From the NCBI RefSeq assembly GCF_900564145.1, contig NZ_UOOB01000001.1, forward strand, positions 558,001 to 622,000: a DNA stretch of 64,000 nucleotides, read 5' to 3'. Made by a program: the position numbers and the translations under genes. The stretch comes from Comamonas sp. lk. GTDB lineage: Bacteria > Pseudomonadota > Gammaproteobacteria > Burkholderiales > Burkholderiaceae_C. Of the stretch, positions 44,548-52,528 are shown piece after piece (within the stretch, counting starts at the first letter, position 1; every line of letters starts with the position of its first letter). The notes below the pieces were generated by a model. That model searched no databases, was not told the DNA's origin, and saw only the letters and a list, made by a program, of their open reading frames with translations.

Positions 44548-44970
44548 TCAATGGCGGTAGGGGTTGCCGGGGCGCTGGTCGTAGCGGTTGGGCACGCCGT
44601 CGCCGTCGCGATCCCAGCGGCTGGCGTTGTAATTCCAGCGGTTGCCGTTTTGCTGCCAGCCCGGTTGGCGATACACATAACCGGGGCGGGCTTTGACCCA
44701 GTGACCGGTGCGCCAGACATGGCGGTGGCCACGTGGCTCCCAGTAGCCCGGTGCCCAGACATAGCCGCGGCGCGGTGAAGGAACCGCTTCACGGCGCGGC
44801 GCCGGAGGTGCGTTGAACTGCACATTGATCGAAGCACCCTGTTGAGCTGCGGGATGGTAGCCGGGACCGTAGCCGTAGCCCGTCTGGGCCTGGGCGGTGC
44901 CGCCAAAGCCCAGCATGGCCAGTGCGGCGGTGCTCAGGGCGGTTTGCAATGTGAAGCGAATGTTCAGCAT
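44548..44970 (-). CDS. Exported YXWGXW-repeat protein
   Basis: 140 residues from MLNIRF, chosen because CAGGAGACCTCC lies just before it. A signal peptide ends near GTAQAQ. The mature part has aromatic repeats of the YXWGXW/WxxGxW type (YVWAPGYWEPRGHRHVWRTG, then HWVKARPGYVYRQPGW) and a C-terminal Asp-rich DRDGDGVPNRYDQ, which resembles a thrombospondin type 3 calcium-binding turn. Such small proteins are common in Burkholderiales envelopes; their function is unknown. It is its own unit with a terminator. Confidence 0.85.
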   Translation of the reverse strand: MLNIRFTLQTALSTAALAMLGFGGTAQAQTGYGYGPGYHPAAQQGASINVQFNAPPAPRREAVPSPRRGYVWAPGYWEPRGHRHVWRTGHWVKARPGYVYRQPGWQQNGNRWNYNASRWDRDGDGVPNRYDQRPGNPYRH

Positions 44971-45203
44971 GGAGGTCTCCTGTTCAGTGAGCGGGTTGCC
45001 AGCCTTGCGGCCTTTGGCATCCCATGAACTCCATGCTGATGGGCTTGCGTCAAGCGGGGGTTGCTGCGACGCGAAGTCTTGCAATCTTGTGTATCTGCTT
45101 GGTGAAGATTGGTTGCCAATCGAAAGAATGGGGCTCAATTGGCTTCAAGCCCTTCACCGATAAGCGCAAGCAGCTATGTTTTTGGTAGTTCTGCGGTATT
45201 CGT

Positions 45204-45935
45204 TCAGCGCCGCAAGCTGGCAAAGGCCGGCAGCTCCCATTTGCGCATGCCCAGCACCAGGGTGTAGCCCTCGGTCTTGCTGGGTGCCAGGCGCTGGTCC
45301 TGAAGATGTTGCTGCGAGAAATCCTGGCCTATGCGCTGAATGCGCTCCACAAAGCTGGGTGCCAGATGCGGGGCAATCGAGCCATGGACCAGCAGCATGG
45401 TCTCGTCCTCATCGGAAAAGTGGCCGCCAAAATAATCCAGCACTGCGTTTTCGCGGAAGAAATCCATGACCGGCCCATTGGTCTGCCAGCGAAAAGTCTT
45501 GGCCAGGCGCAGCTTGTAGCGATTGCCGGGGCGCAGCTCGATGATGCCTATGCGGTCCAGCTGGGCCAGATAGCCGATGCCCTCGGTTTCCGAGATGCGG
45601 TAGGTGGTGACGATTTGCTCCAGCGTCCACTGGCTGAGCACGCAGATGGCGGTGAGCAGCAGCTTGCGGTCGGCTACCACCGAGACTTCCTGCTCGCGCG
45701 AGATCTGCTGCAGCAGCGGGCGGCTGTCGGCCACGCTGCGTGCCAGATCGGCAAAGTCCAGGTGCAGGGCGCGGCAGATCTCATCGATGCGGGTCAGGGG
45801 CATATCGCCCTTGGCCAGCATGCGCTTGACGCTGGATTCCGCCATGCCTATGGACTTGGCCAGATCGGCATAAGTCATCTGCGCGGCCTTGAGTTCCTTC
45901 TTGAGGGCGGTGATGAGGTCTGCAGTCGTGCTCAT
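45204..45935 (-). CDS. XRE-type helix-turn-helix transcriptional regulator
   Basis: 243 residues. The N-terminal HTH is clear: MTYADLAKSIGMAESSVKRML (about residues 20-40), then LTRIDEICRALHLDFADLAR. The rest is an unassigned domain including LLLTAICVLSQWTLEQIVTTY and a region with a winged-helix look (GYLAQLDRIGIIELRPGNRY). It is divergent from the CREST membrane-protein gene with a 123-base gap, so it might control that gene. Target and ligand are not visible. Confidence 0.83.
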   Translation of the reverse strand: MSTTADLITALKKELKAAQMTYADLAKSIGMAESSVKRMLAKGDMPLTRIDEICRALHLDFADLARSVADSRPLLQQISREQEVSVVADRKLLLTAICVLSQWTLEQIVTTYRISETEGIGYLAQLDRIGIIELRPGNRYKLRLAKTFRWQTNGPVMDFFRENAVLDYFGGHFSDEDETMLLVHGSIAPHLAPSFVERIQRIGQDFSQQHLQDQRLAPSKTEGYTLVLGMRKWELPAFASLRR

Positions 45936-46058
45936 GGTGATAGGTATCTTAATCGTGTACCAATGGTGTTATCTGGCTAGCCAAGTGTAGTGGATCGATG
46001 CTTTTAGAGCGCTGCTTTTGGATACTCGCCCCATCTTCATTGCCCAAGAGCAGTCATC

Positions 46059-46886
46059 ATGCGCACGCACTTTTCCAGTCCGCTTCGTCGTCTGCAGCCT
46101 GTCTTGCCGGTGCTGACGGCTGTTTTGCAGCCTCGCCGCCAAGGATTCTGGGAGCGAGCGCTGGCGCTTTACGGGGGCATGCTGCTGTTGCTGGTTTTGG
46201 CTCTGCTTCTACCCGCCGTGGCCCAGCCTGAGCACTATCACGCGTTTGCCGATCAGCGCAGCTGGCTGGGCCTGGCGTATGCCGGCGATGTGCTGAGCAA
46301 TCTGGGCTTTGCGCTGGCCACACTGGCGGGCGGCAGGCAGCTGCTCAAGCACGGCTGGCAGATCAGCGGCACGGCACGGGCCATGTGCGCGCTGTTCTTT
46401 GTCGGCCTGGCCTGCACGGCCCTGGCCTCCGCCGCATACCACCTGGCACCCACGGATGCCGGCCTGTTCTGGGACCGCATGGCCATGGGCGTGGCGTTTG
46501 CCGGCCTGCTGGGGCTTGCGGTGCAAACCCGGCTGGATGACGGCAGTGCCTGGCTGACCGCTATTGCCACTCTGGTGGCGGCGGGGCTCAGCATGGGCGT
46601 ATGGAGCCATTCGGGCAATCTGCTGCCCTGGGCGCTGCTGCAAGGCGGCGGCATGTTGCTGGTGCTGTTGCTGGCTTTTGTGGCTGTGCGCAAAAACGCC
46701 ATGCCGCTGAGTCTGGGCTGGGTCATCGCCTGGTATGGGCTGGCCAAGCTGCTGGAGTTGTCCGATCTGGATGTGTTCGAACTCACGGGCGGCTGGATTT
46801 CCGGCCACAGCCTCAAGCACTGGGTGGCGGCGGCTGCGGCCTTGCCGGTGTTGCAAGCGCTCCACGCCAGGCAATCAAATTCATAG
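46059..46886 (+). CDS. CREST-superfamily (alkaline ceramidase-like) membrane hydrolase
   Basis: 275 residues with about seven hydrophobic segments. Conserved CREST residues are present in order: GDVLSNLGFALA (Asp and Ser-Asn), SAAYHLAP (Ser and His), FWDRMAM (Asp) and the C-terminal GHSLKHWVAA (two His). This pattern marks the metal-dependent intramembrane hydrolases that include alkaline ceramidase, PAQR and Per1/PGAP3. A lipid amide or ester hydrolase activity is inferred. The next gene encodes a lysophospholipid transporter-acyltransferase, which fits a membrane-lipid role. The first 25 residues are polar and a later start is possible. Confidence 0.82.
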   Translation: MRTHFSSPLRRLQPVLPVLTAVLQPRRQGFWERALALYGGMLLLLVLALLLPAVAQPEHYHAFADQRSWLGLAYAGDVLSNLGFALATLAGGRQLLKHGWQISGTARAMCALFFVGLACTALASAAYHLAPTDAGLFWDRMAMGVAFAGLLGLAVQTRLDDGSAWLTAIATLVAAGLSMGVWSHSGNLLPWALLQGGGMLLVLLLAFVAVRKNAMPLSLGWVIAWYGLAKLLELSDLDVFELTGGWISGHSLKHWVAAAAALPVLQALHARQSNS

Positions 46887-46959
46887 CGGCTCGCGCAATA
46901 TCCATGGCTGATGAAAGCTTAAAAGGCACAATGAGCCGCACTGCTTCCGGGAGAGATTC

Positions 46960-48900
46960 ATGAATTCAACGCAGACCGAACAGACGGCGCCTGCCGCCCA
47001 TCCCAACCAGTTTGCACTGCTGGGTCAGCGGCGCTTTGCGCCGTTTTTCTGGACGCAGTTTGCCGGAGCCGGCAATGACAATCTGTTCAAGTTCGCCTTC
47101 ACGGTGATGGTGACTTACCAGCTCAGCGTCTCCTGGCTGCCGCCTTCGCTGGCCGGGCTGGTGATTGGCGCACTGTTCACACTGCCCTATCTGCTGTTCT
47201 CGGCCACCTCGGGGCAGCTCACGGACAAGTGGGACAAGACCCGCATGTTCCGCCTGGTCAAGAATCTGGAAATCGCCATCATGCTGATTGCCGCATGGGG
47301 CTTTATCAACGCCCATGTGCCGGTGCTGCTGCTGTGCGTGTTCCTGATGGGGCTGCATTCCACGCTGTTTGGTCCCGTCAAGTTTGCCTATCTGCCCCAG
47401 GTGCTCAACGACAGAGAGCTGACCGGCGGCAACGGCATGGTGGAAATGGGCACGTTCGTGGCCATTTTGCTGGGCCAGGTGGCTGGCGGTCTGCTGGTTG
47501 CCGTGCCCCAGGTTGGTCATACCCAGGTGGCGATTGCCTGCGTGTCTATCGCGGTGCTGGGCCGCATCTGCGCGCAGTTCATTCCCCATGCGCCGGCGAC
47601 CGATCCGGATCTGGTCATCAACTGGAATCCCTTCACCGAAACCTGGCGCAACCTCAAGCTGGCGCATGAGCAGCCCGTGGTGTTTCGCTCGCTGCTGGGC
47701 ATCAGCTGGATGTGGTTCTTCGGCGCGGTGTTTCTGTCCCAGTTCCCCAGTTTCGCCAAGGAAGTGCTGCATGGCGACGAACATGTGGCTTCGCTGCTGC
47801 TGGTGATCTTCTCGGTGGGCATTGGCATTGGCTCGCTGTTGTGCGAGGTGTTCAGCCGCCGCCAGGTGGAAATCGGCCTGGTGCCGCTGGGCGCCATAGG
47901 CATGAGCGTGTTTGCCATCGATCTGTTCTTTGCCACGCGTTCCCTGCCGGCCTCCGAGCTGATGGGTGTGGGCGCCTTTTTTGCCCAGCACCAGCACTGG
48001 CGCGTGATGTTCGATCTGGGCATGCTGGCCCTGTCTGCCGGCATCTACAGCGTGCCCATGTATGCGCTGATCCAGATGCGCAGCCAGCCCACACACCGGG
48101 CGCGCATCATTGCGGCCAACAATATTCTGAATGCGCTGTTCATGATTGCCTCGGCCGTGCTGGCCGGCGCCTTGCTGGCGGCAGGTTGCAGCATTCCGCA
48201 GGTGTTTCTGATCACCGGCATCGCCAATGCGCTGGTGGCGCTGTATGTGTTCCTGCTGGTGCCCGAGTATCTGCTGCGCTTTGTGGCCTGGATCATCACC
48301 CACTTTGTCTACCGCTTCAAGGTGCGTGGCGAGGAGAACATCCCCCACGACGGCCCTGCGGTGCTGGTCTGCAATCACGTGAGCTTTGTGGATGCCATTT
48401 TGCTGATGGCAGCCAGCCCGCGTCCCATCCACTTCGTCATGGATCACCGCATCTTCAAGACGCCGGTGCTGGGCTGGCTGTTCCGCCTGGCCAAGGCGAT
48501 TCCTGTGGCCTCGCAAAAGGAAGATCCGGCCGTGTATCAGGCCGCATTTGCCAGCGCCGCCCAGGTGCTGCGTGAAGGCGATCTGCTGGCCATCTTCCCC
48601 GAAGGCGGCATCACCTCCGATGGTCAGCTCCAGCCTTTCAAGGCCGGCATCATGAAAATTCTGGAGCAGGCCCATGCTGACGGGCTGCAAGTGCCCGTGG
48701 TGCCCATGGCGCTGGGCAATCTCTGGGGCTCGTATTTCAGCCGCATCGAAGTGCGCGGTGGCAAGAACGTGGCCATGGTCAAGCCGCTGCGCCGGGGCTG
48801 GCTCAACCGGGTGAGCCTGCAGGCCGGCCCGGCCGTGCCATCCGGCGAGGCCACGCCAGGCCTGCTGCAGCAGCGCGTGGCGCAGCTGATGCAGAACTGA
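46960..48900 (+). CDS. LplT-like transporter fused to 1-acylglycerol-3-phosphate O-acyltransferase (PlsC)
   Basis: 646 residues combining two functions. Residues about 15-430 are a 12-TM major facilitator domain like the lysophospholipid flippase LplT (FAGAGNDNLFKFAFTVMVTY, FGPVKFAYLPQVL). Residues about 440-640 are a PlsC-type acyltransferase with the catalytic NHVSFVD (near residue 472) and substrate motif FPEGGITSDG. In E. coli LplT is separate and the acyltransferase belongs to Aas together with an acyl-ACP synthetase; here no synthetase domain follows. Inferred to bring lysophospholipid across the inner membrane and reacylate it. The start follows GGGAGAG. Confidence 0.92.
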   Translation: MNSTQTEQTAPAAHPNQFALLGQRRFAPFFWTQFAGAGNDNLFKFAFTVMVTYQLSVSWLPPSLAGLVIGALFTLPYLLFSATSGQLTDKWDKTRMFRLVKNLEIAIMLIAAWGFINAHVPVLLLCVFLMGLHSTLFGPVKFAYLPQVLNDRELTGGNGMVEMGTFVAILLGQVAGGLLVAVPQVGHTQVAIACVSIAVLGRICAQFIPHAPATDPDLVINWNPFTETWRNLKLAHEQPVVFRSLLGISWMWFFGAVFLSQFPSFAKEVLHGDEHVASLLLVIFSVGIGIGSLLCEVFSRRQVEIGLVPLGAIGMSVFAIDLFFATRSLPASELMGVGAFFAQHQHWRVMFDLGMLALSAGIYSVPMYALIQMRSQPTHRARIIAANNILNALFMIASAVLAGALLAAGCSIPQVFLITGIANALVALYVFLLVPEYLLRFVAWIITHFVYRFKVRGEENIPHDGPAVLVCNHVSFVDAILLMAASPRPIHFVMDHRIFKTPVLGWLFRLAKAIPVASQKEDPAVYQAAFASAAQVLREGDLLAIFPEGGITSDGQLQPFKAGIMKILEQAHADGLQVPVVPMALGNLWGSYFSRIEVRGGKNVAMVKPLRRGWLNRVSLQAGPAVPSGEATPGLLQQRVAQLMQN

Positions 48901-48901
48901 T

Positions 48902-49663
48902 TCAGGGCTGCAGGCGGATATCACCCATATAGGCCAGACCGCTGCCGTGGGTGTTGTCCGAGTCGGCAGAGACGGTGATACCAATCAGCTCGGGCATGGC
49001 GCTGGATTCGTCGCCAAAGGCCTGGGCGTAGTCGGCGGCCAGATTGCGCTGCTCCGTCATCCACTGGCCCTGATGGGCGCTACCGCTTTGCAGCACGATG
49101 AAGCGCATGCGGTGGGTAAACGCGTTGTGCAGCTGCGTGCCCACGGGCTGCTTGTTGTCCCAGAGGTAGCACAGCGTCTCGGCTGGAATGTCTTCGCCGG
49201 TGCTGATCTTGCCCAGGCGCAGCTTGGTGCGTTCACCAAAACCCAGCTGGGAGCGGTCGAAGTCGAAAGACACGCAGAGCTTGAGCGCCGCATCGTCGCC
49301 CGAGCGGCTTCGGATATCGGCCTTGCCGACAAGCTCGTCCACGCGCCAGCGCCACTGCAGCTGCATGGCTGCGCTGCCCTGCTGGTGCAGGGGATGAACC
49401 ATGTTGCCGTAGGCATCCTTGGTGCTCACGCGCAGCACGTTCTCGCCATTGAGCTGGACGATGCCGAACTCGGTAGGCGTCTTGTTGGGCAGGCTAGCGA
49501 AGTGCCAGGGCGCGGGCAGCGCACCCGCAGCCATTTTCGAGAAGGGCGCGGGGCTGGGGCTTTGCGCCAGACCGGCTTGCAGCGTGAAGGCGGCCAGTGC
49601 GGCGGCAAGCGGCGTTCGCCACGGTGTGCGGCGGCGAGGGATGGTCCGAATGATGTGCCTCAT
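48902..49663 (-). CDS. DUF3047 domain-containing exported protein
   Basis: 253 residues. An Arg-rich N-terminus leads to a signal sequence (LAAALAAFTLQAGLAQ). The mature part matches the DUF3047 family, a predicted beta-sandwich (LQWRWRVDELVGKADIR, DDAALKLCVSFDFDR, LCYLWDNK). Function unknown. Convergent with the LplT-PlsC gene: the two stops are one base apart, and no terminator is visible between them. The start is uncertain because no clear ribosome-binding site is seen. Confidence 0.82.
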   Translation of the reverse strand: MRHIIRTIPRRRTPWRTPLAAALAAFTLQAGLAQSPSPAPFSKMAAGALPAPWHFASLPNKTPTEFGIVQLNGENVLRVSTKDAYGNMVHPLHQQGSAAMQLQWRWRVDELVGKADIRSRSGDDAALKLCVSFDFDRSQLGFGERTKLRLGKISTGEDIPAETLCYLWDNKQPVGTQLHNAFTHRMRFIVLQSGSAHQGQWMTEQRNLAADYAQAFGDESSAMPELIGITVSADSDNTHGSGLAYMGDIRLQP

Positions 49664-49892
49664 GATTTTTAAAGGTTGTGGGCGCGGGTTCGGGGCAAGA
49701 TGCCGGACAGGTCACACCTGTGTGCTCCAGCGGAGACATGCAGGCGGTTGAAAGTATCGATATTCAATACCCCAAGGCCTGTATAACGCCGATTGTGACA
49801 AACCAGGCTTCTGGCGAGTCCATCGCGCAGATGATTCATTTCACCGCAGCCGAAAGTGTTGCGGCATTCATTTCTATAACCAGGAGCATTTT

Positions 49893-50357
49893 GTGATCAA
49901 CGCCTCAGCCATCACCCGTCCTCTTCGCAACAGTCTGTGTGCCCTGGGCATGGCCTGTGCCTTGCTGGGCGGCGGTGTCGCCCACGCCCAGAGCGAAGCC
50001 TCTCTGGTGCTGTCGGCCTTGCCCGTGGCCTCGGTGATTGGTGCAGCTTCTGGAGGCGCATCGGAGGACGTTGTGGCAATTCCCTTGTTTCTTTCTGTTG
50101 CCGGTGCATCCGTCGTGGTGGCAGCGGTGGAGTCCACGGCAGATGGCGTGAGCTATGTGCTGAAAAATGTGGCAGATGGCGCTTCGGCCGTGGTAAAGGT
50201 CTCAGGCCAGGCCGCAGGCGCCTTGTCGGTCGGTGTGGGCACGGTGGTGCAGACCAGCGTGATCGGTGCAGGCGTGATTCTTTCCGCTGCGGGCAAGGTG
50301 CTGGCCTTCATACCCAACGAGATCGGCAAGGCCTTGATGCACAACGAACGTCTGTAA
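49893..50357 (+). CDS. Exported Ala/Val/Gly-rich protein of unknown function
   Basis: 154 residues, GTG start after CAGGAGCATTTT. A signal peptide ends near GVAHAQ. The mature chain is almost entirely small and beta-branched residues, with long hydrophobic runs (IPLFLSVAGASVVVAAV, VGVGTVVQTSVIGAGVIL) and few charges. It could insert in a membrane or line a pore, but no family was recognised. The DUF2145 gene starts 16 bases later with good spacing, so they are probably one operon. Confidence 0.75.
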   Translation: MINASAITRPLRNSLCALGMACALLGGGVAHAQSEASLVLSALPVASVIGAASGGASEDVVAIPLFLSVAGASVVVAAVESTADGVSYVLKNVADGASAVVKVSGQAAGALSVGVGTVVQTSVIGAGVILSAAGKVLAFIPNEIGKALMHNERL

Positions 50358-50373
50358 TCTCATGGAGCCACTC

Positions 50374-51225
50374 ATGCAAAACACCGGCGTTGTACAGGCG
50401 GTTGCGCCTGCGCGTACCTTATCCACTCCCATTGCCCGAGCCCTGGTGCTGGCGCTGGGCACCGCTTTGCTTGCCTGGGCGGGTTCGGCCCAGGCGGGCC
50501 GCAGCTGCGAGAACAAGCCGCTGACGGCCGATGTCATGGCCAAGGGCCTGAATCTGGCCCTGCGTACCTCACAGGCGCTGGACGCCGAGTTCAAGAAGAA
50601 CGGCACCCAGGTGGTGCTCTTGGCGCGCCAGGGCCAGGATTTGAGCAAGTACGAGCTCCAATATTCCCACTACGGCTGGGCTTACAAATCGGCCGAAGGT
50701 CCGTGGCGCGTGGCCCACAAGCTCAATGAATGCGGCACGGCCGGCGGCCATGTCTATCGCCAGGGCCTGGGCGAGTTTTTCCTCGACGATCTGTGGCGCT
50801 ATGAGGCCGTGATCCAGGTGCCCACTCCGGCGGTGCAGCAGGCGCTGCTGAAGTTTCTGACGGCGCCCACGGTGCTGCGCCTGCAAAGCGAGCCTTACAG
50901 CATGATCAGCTATGCCTGGGGTTTGAAGTACCAGCAGTCCAACCAGTGGGCTACGGAAACGCTGGCCGCCGCCATGGAGCCTGCCGCCATCCAGAACCGG
51001 GCCCAGGCGCAGACCTGGCTGCAGGCCAGGGGTTATGAGCCCAGCACTCTCATCATCCGGGCTTTTTCGCGTCTGGGCGGACGCATGACGGCGGCCAATA
51101 TCGCTTTCGACGATCACCCCAATGACAAGCGCTATGCCAGCCGCATCGAGACGGTGACCGTGGATTCCGTCACCCAGTGGCTGCAGCGCGCCCAGCTGGC
51201 GGCTCCCGTGCGCACGGTGCAATGA
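50374..51225 (+). CDS. DUF2145 domain-containing exported protein
   Basis: 283 residues from MQNTG, chosen because GGAG lies 6 bases upstream; an ATG four codons earlier overlaps that site. A signal peptide ends near GSAQAG. The DUF2145 core includes YSHYGWAYKSAEGPWRVAHK, a Cys in LNECGTAG, and SMISYAWGLKYQQSNQW. The SHYGWAY region resembles the His-containing strand of permuted NlpC/P60-type hydrolases, but no catalytic cysteine is evident at the expected second site, so enzyme activity is open. Second gene of a three-gene cluster. Confidence 0.85.
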   Translation: MQNTGVVQAVAPARTLSTPIARALVLALGTALLAWAGSAQAGRSCENKPLTADVMAKGLNLALRTSQALDAEFKKNGTQVVLLARQGQDLSKYELQYSHYGWAYKSAEGPWRVAHKLNECGTAGGHVYRQGLGEFFLDDLWRYEAVIQVPTPAVQQALLKFLTAPTVLRLQSEPYSMISYAWGLKYQQSNQWATETLAAAMEPAAIQNRAQAQTWLQARGYEPSTLIIRAFSRLGGRMTAANIAFDDHPNDKRYASRIETVTVDSVTQWLQRAQLAAPVRTVQ

Positions 51226-51296
51226 TCTTTAAGAAAATGGGCTTGAAGTCCATATGAGTTTAACGTTTGTAGCTATCAATCAAGGAGTAAAACGTC

Positions 51297-52409
51297 ATGA
51301 GTAAATCCTTGCGATTGCCCGAAAAATGGTTTCGCCGTGGCCTGTGGCTGGTGGCGGCGGCTTTTGCGTTCTTCCTGATCGGGCTGGGCAGTCTGGTCGT
51401 GGGCAATTTGCCCCAGGTGGAGCGCCCCCTGGAAGTGGAGGCCTTCATCCCCGAGGCCGATGCCCAGCGCGTGCGTGCCCAGATCGAGCAGGCGCAGGCA
51501 CAGGCCAATCTGGCGGACATGGCGCGGGACAAGGCCCAGCTGCGGTTTGAGGCCGAGCGCGCGCGCTACCAATCGGCCCGCGAAACCTTCGATAACTGGG
51601 TGGCCACGCGCCGCGCCACCGAGCGCCCCGAGCAGGATACGGAACTGATCGCCCGTTCCAAGGCGTTGGATGCGCTCAAACAGTCCGAGAACCGGACGCG
51701 CCAGGAGCTGGAAAAGCAGGAGCAGACGCATCTGGAGGCCTCGCAAGCGCTCTCCAATGCGCAAAGCGAAATGAGCCAGCTGCGCGATGCCGCGTATCCG
51801 CAGTGGCAGTCGGCCATGCGCGCCATCGAGCTGCGCGTCTTCCTCTATCGCCTGGCTCTGACCCTGCCTTTGCTGGTGGCTGCGGGCTGGCTGTTTGCCA
51901 AAAAGCGCAAGAGCACCTGGTGGCCGTTTGTCTGGGGCTTCATCTTCTTTGCCCTGTTCGCCTTTTTTGTGGAGCTGGTGCCTTATCTGCCGGACTATGG
52001 CGGCTATGTGCGCTACATCGTGGGCATTGTGGTCACGGTGCTGTTGGGGCGCTATGCCATCGTGGCGCTCAACCGCTATCTGGAAAAGCAGAAGCTGCAG
52101 GAAGCCCTGCCCGAGAACAAGCGCCGCGAAGAACTCAGCTATGACGTGGCGCTGGAGCGCCTGGCCAAAAGCGTGTGCGCGGGCTGCGAGCGGCCGGTGG
52201 ATCTCAAGAACACCGAGATCGACTTCTGCCCGCATTGCGGCATTGGCCTGTTCGATCACTGCGGCCACTGCAATACCCGCAAGAGCGCCTTCAGCCGTTT
52301 TTGCCATGCTTGTGGTGTGCCGGCTCGCAAGCTGCTGCCCAGGCAGGATGAAGAGCCTGCAAGCGCGGCCCTAACGCCAGAGCCGCCGCCGCAGCACGGC
52401 AGCCCTTAA
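51297..52409 (+). CDS. Membrane coiled-coil protein with C-terminal double zinc ribbon
   Basis: 370 residues. One N-terminal membrane helix (LWLVAAAFAFFLIGLGSLVV), a periplasmic coiled coil rich in Glu, Gln, Arg and Ala (about residues 45-175), then three more membrane helices (about 183-255), and a cytoplasmic tail. The tail holds four Cys pairs: CAGC, CPHC, CGHC and CHAC, a double zinc ribbon. AAGGAG precedes the ATG. Homologues are annotated only as membrane proteins as far as I recall. Follows the DUF2145 gene by 71 bases and ends with a terminator. The layout suggests a transmembrane link between envelope and cytoplasm. Confidence 0.85.
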   Translation: MSKSLRLPEKWFRRGLWLVAAAFAFFLIGLGSLVVGNLPQVERPLEVEAFIPEADAQRVRAQIEQAQAQANLADMARDKAQLRFEAERARYQSARETFDNWVATRRATERPEQDTELIARSKALDALKQSENRTRQELEKQEQTHLEASQALSNAQSEMSQLRDAAYPQWQSAMRAIELRVFLYRLALTLPLLVAAGWLFAKKRKSTWWPFVWGFIFFALFAFFVELVPYLPDYGGYVRYIVGIVVTVLLGRYAIVALNRYLEKQKLQEALPENKRREELSYDVALERLAKSVCAGCERPVDLKNTEIDFCPHCGIGLFDHCGHCNTRKSAFSRFCHACGVPARKLLPRQDEEPASAALTPEPPPQHGSP

Positions 52410-52417
52410 GCGCCAGC

Positions 52418-52450
52418 CCATAGCAGCCCTTCGCAGGCTGCTATGGTTTT
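52418..52450 (+). terminator. Terminator of the envelope gene cluster
   Basis: CCATAGCAGCC and GGCTGCTATGG are perfect 11-base arms around a 7-base loop followed by TTTT, 8 bases past the zinc-ribbon gene stop. Confidence 0.85.
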
Positions 52451-52528
52451 ATGGGGGCGCAAAAATTCGGATGTGCGCAAATCTGGGCCTGTGACATCAT
52501 TGGCAGACGTCTTTAACGTTTGACCAGC

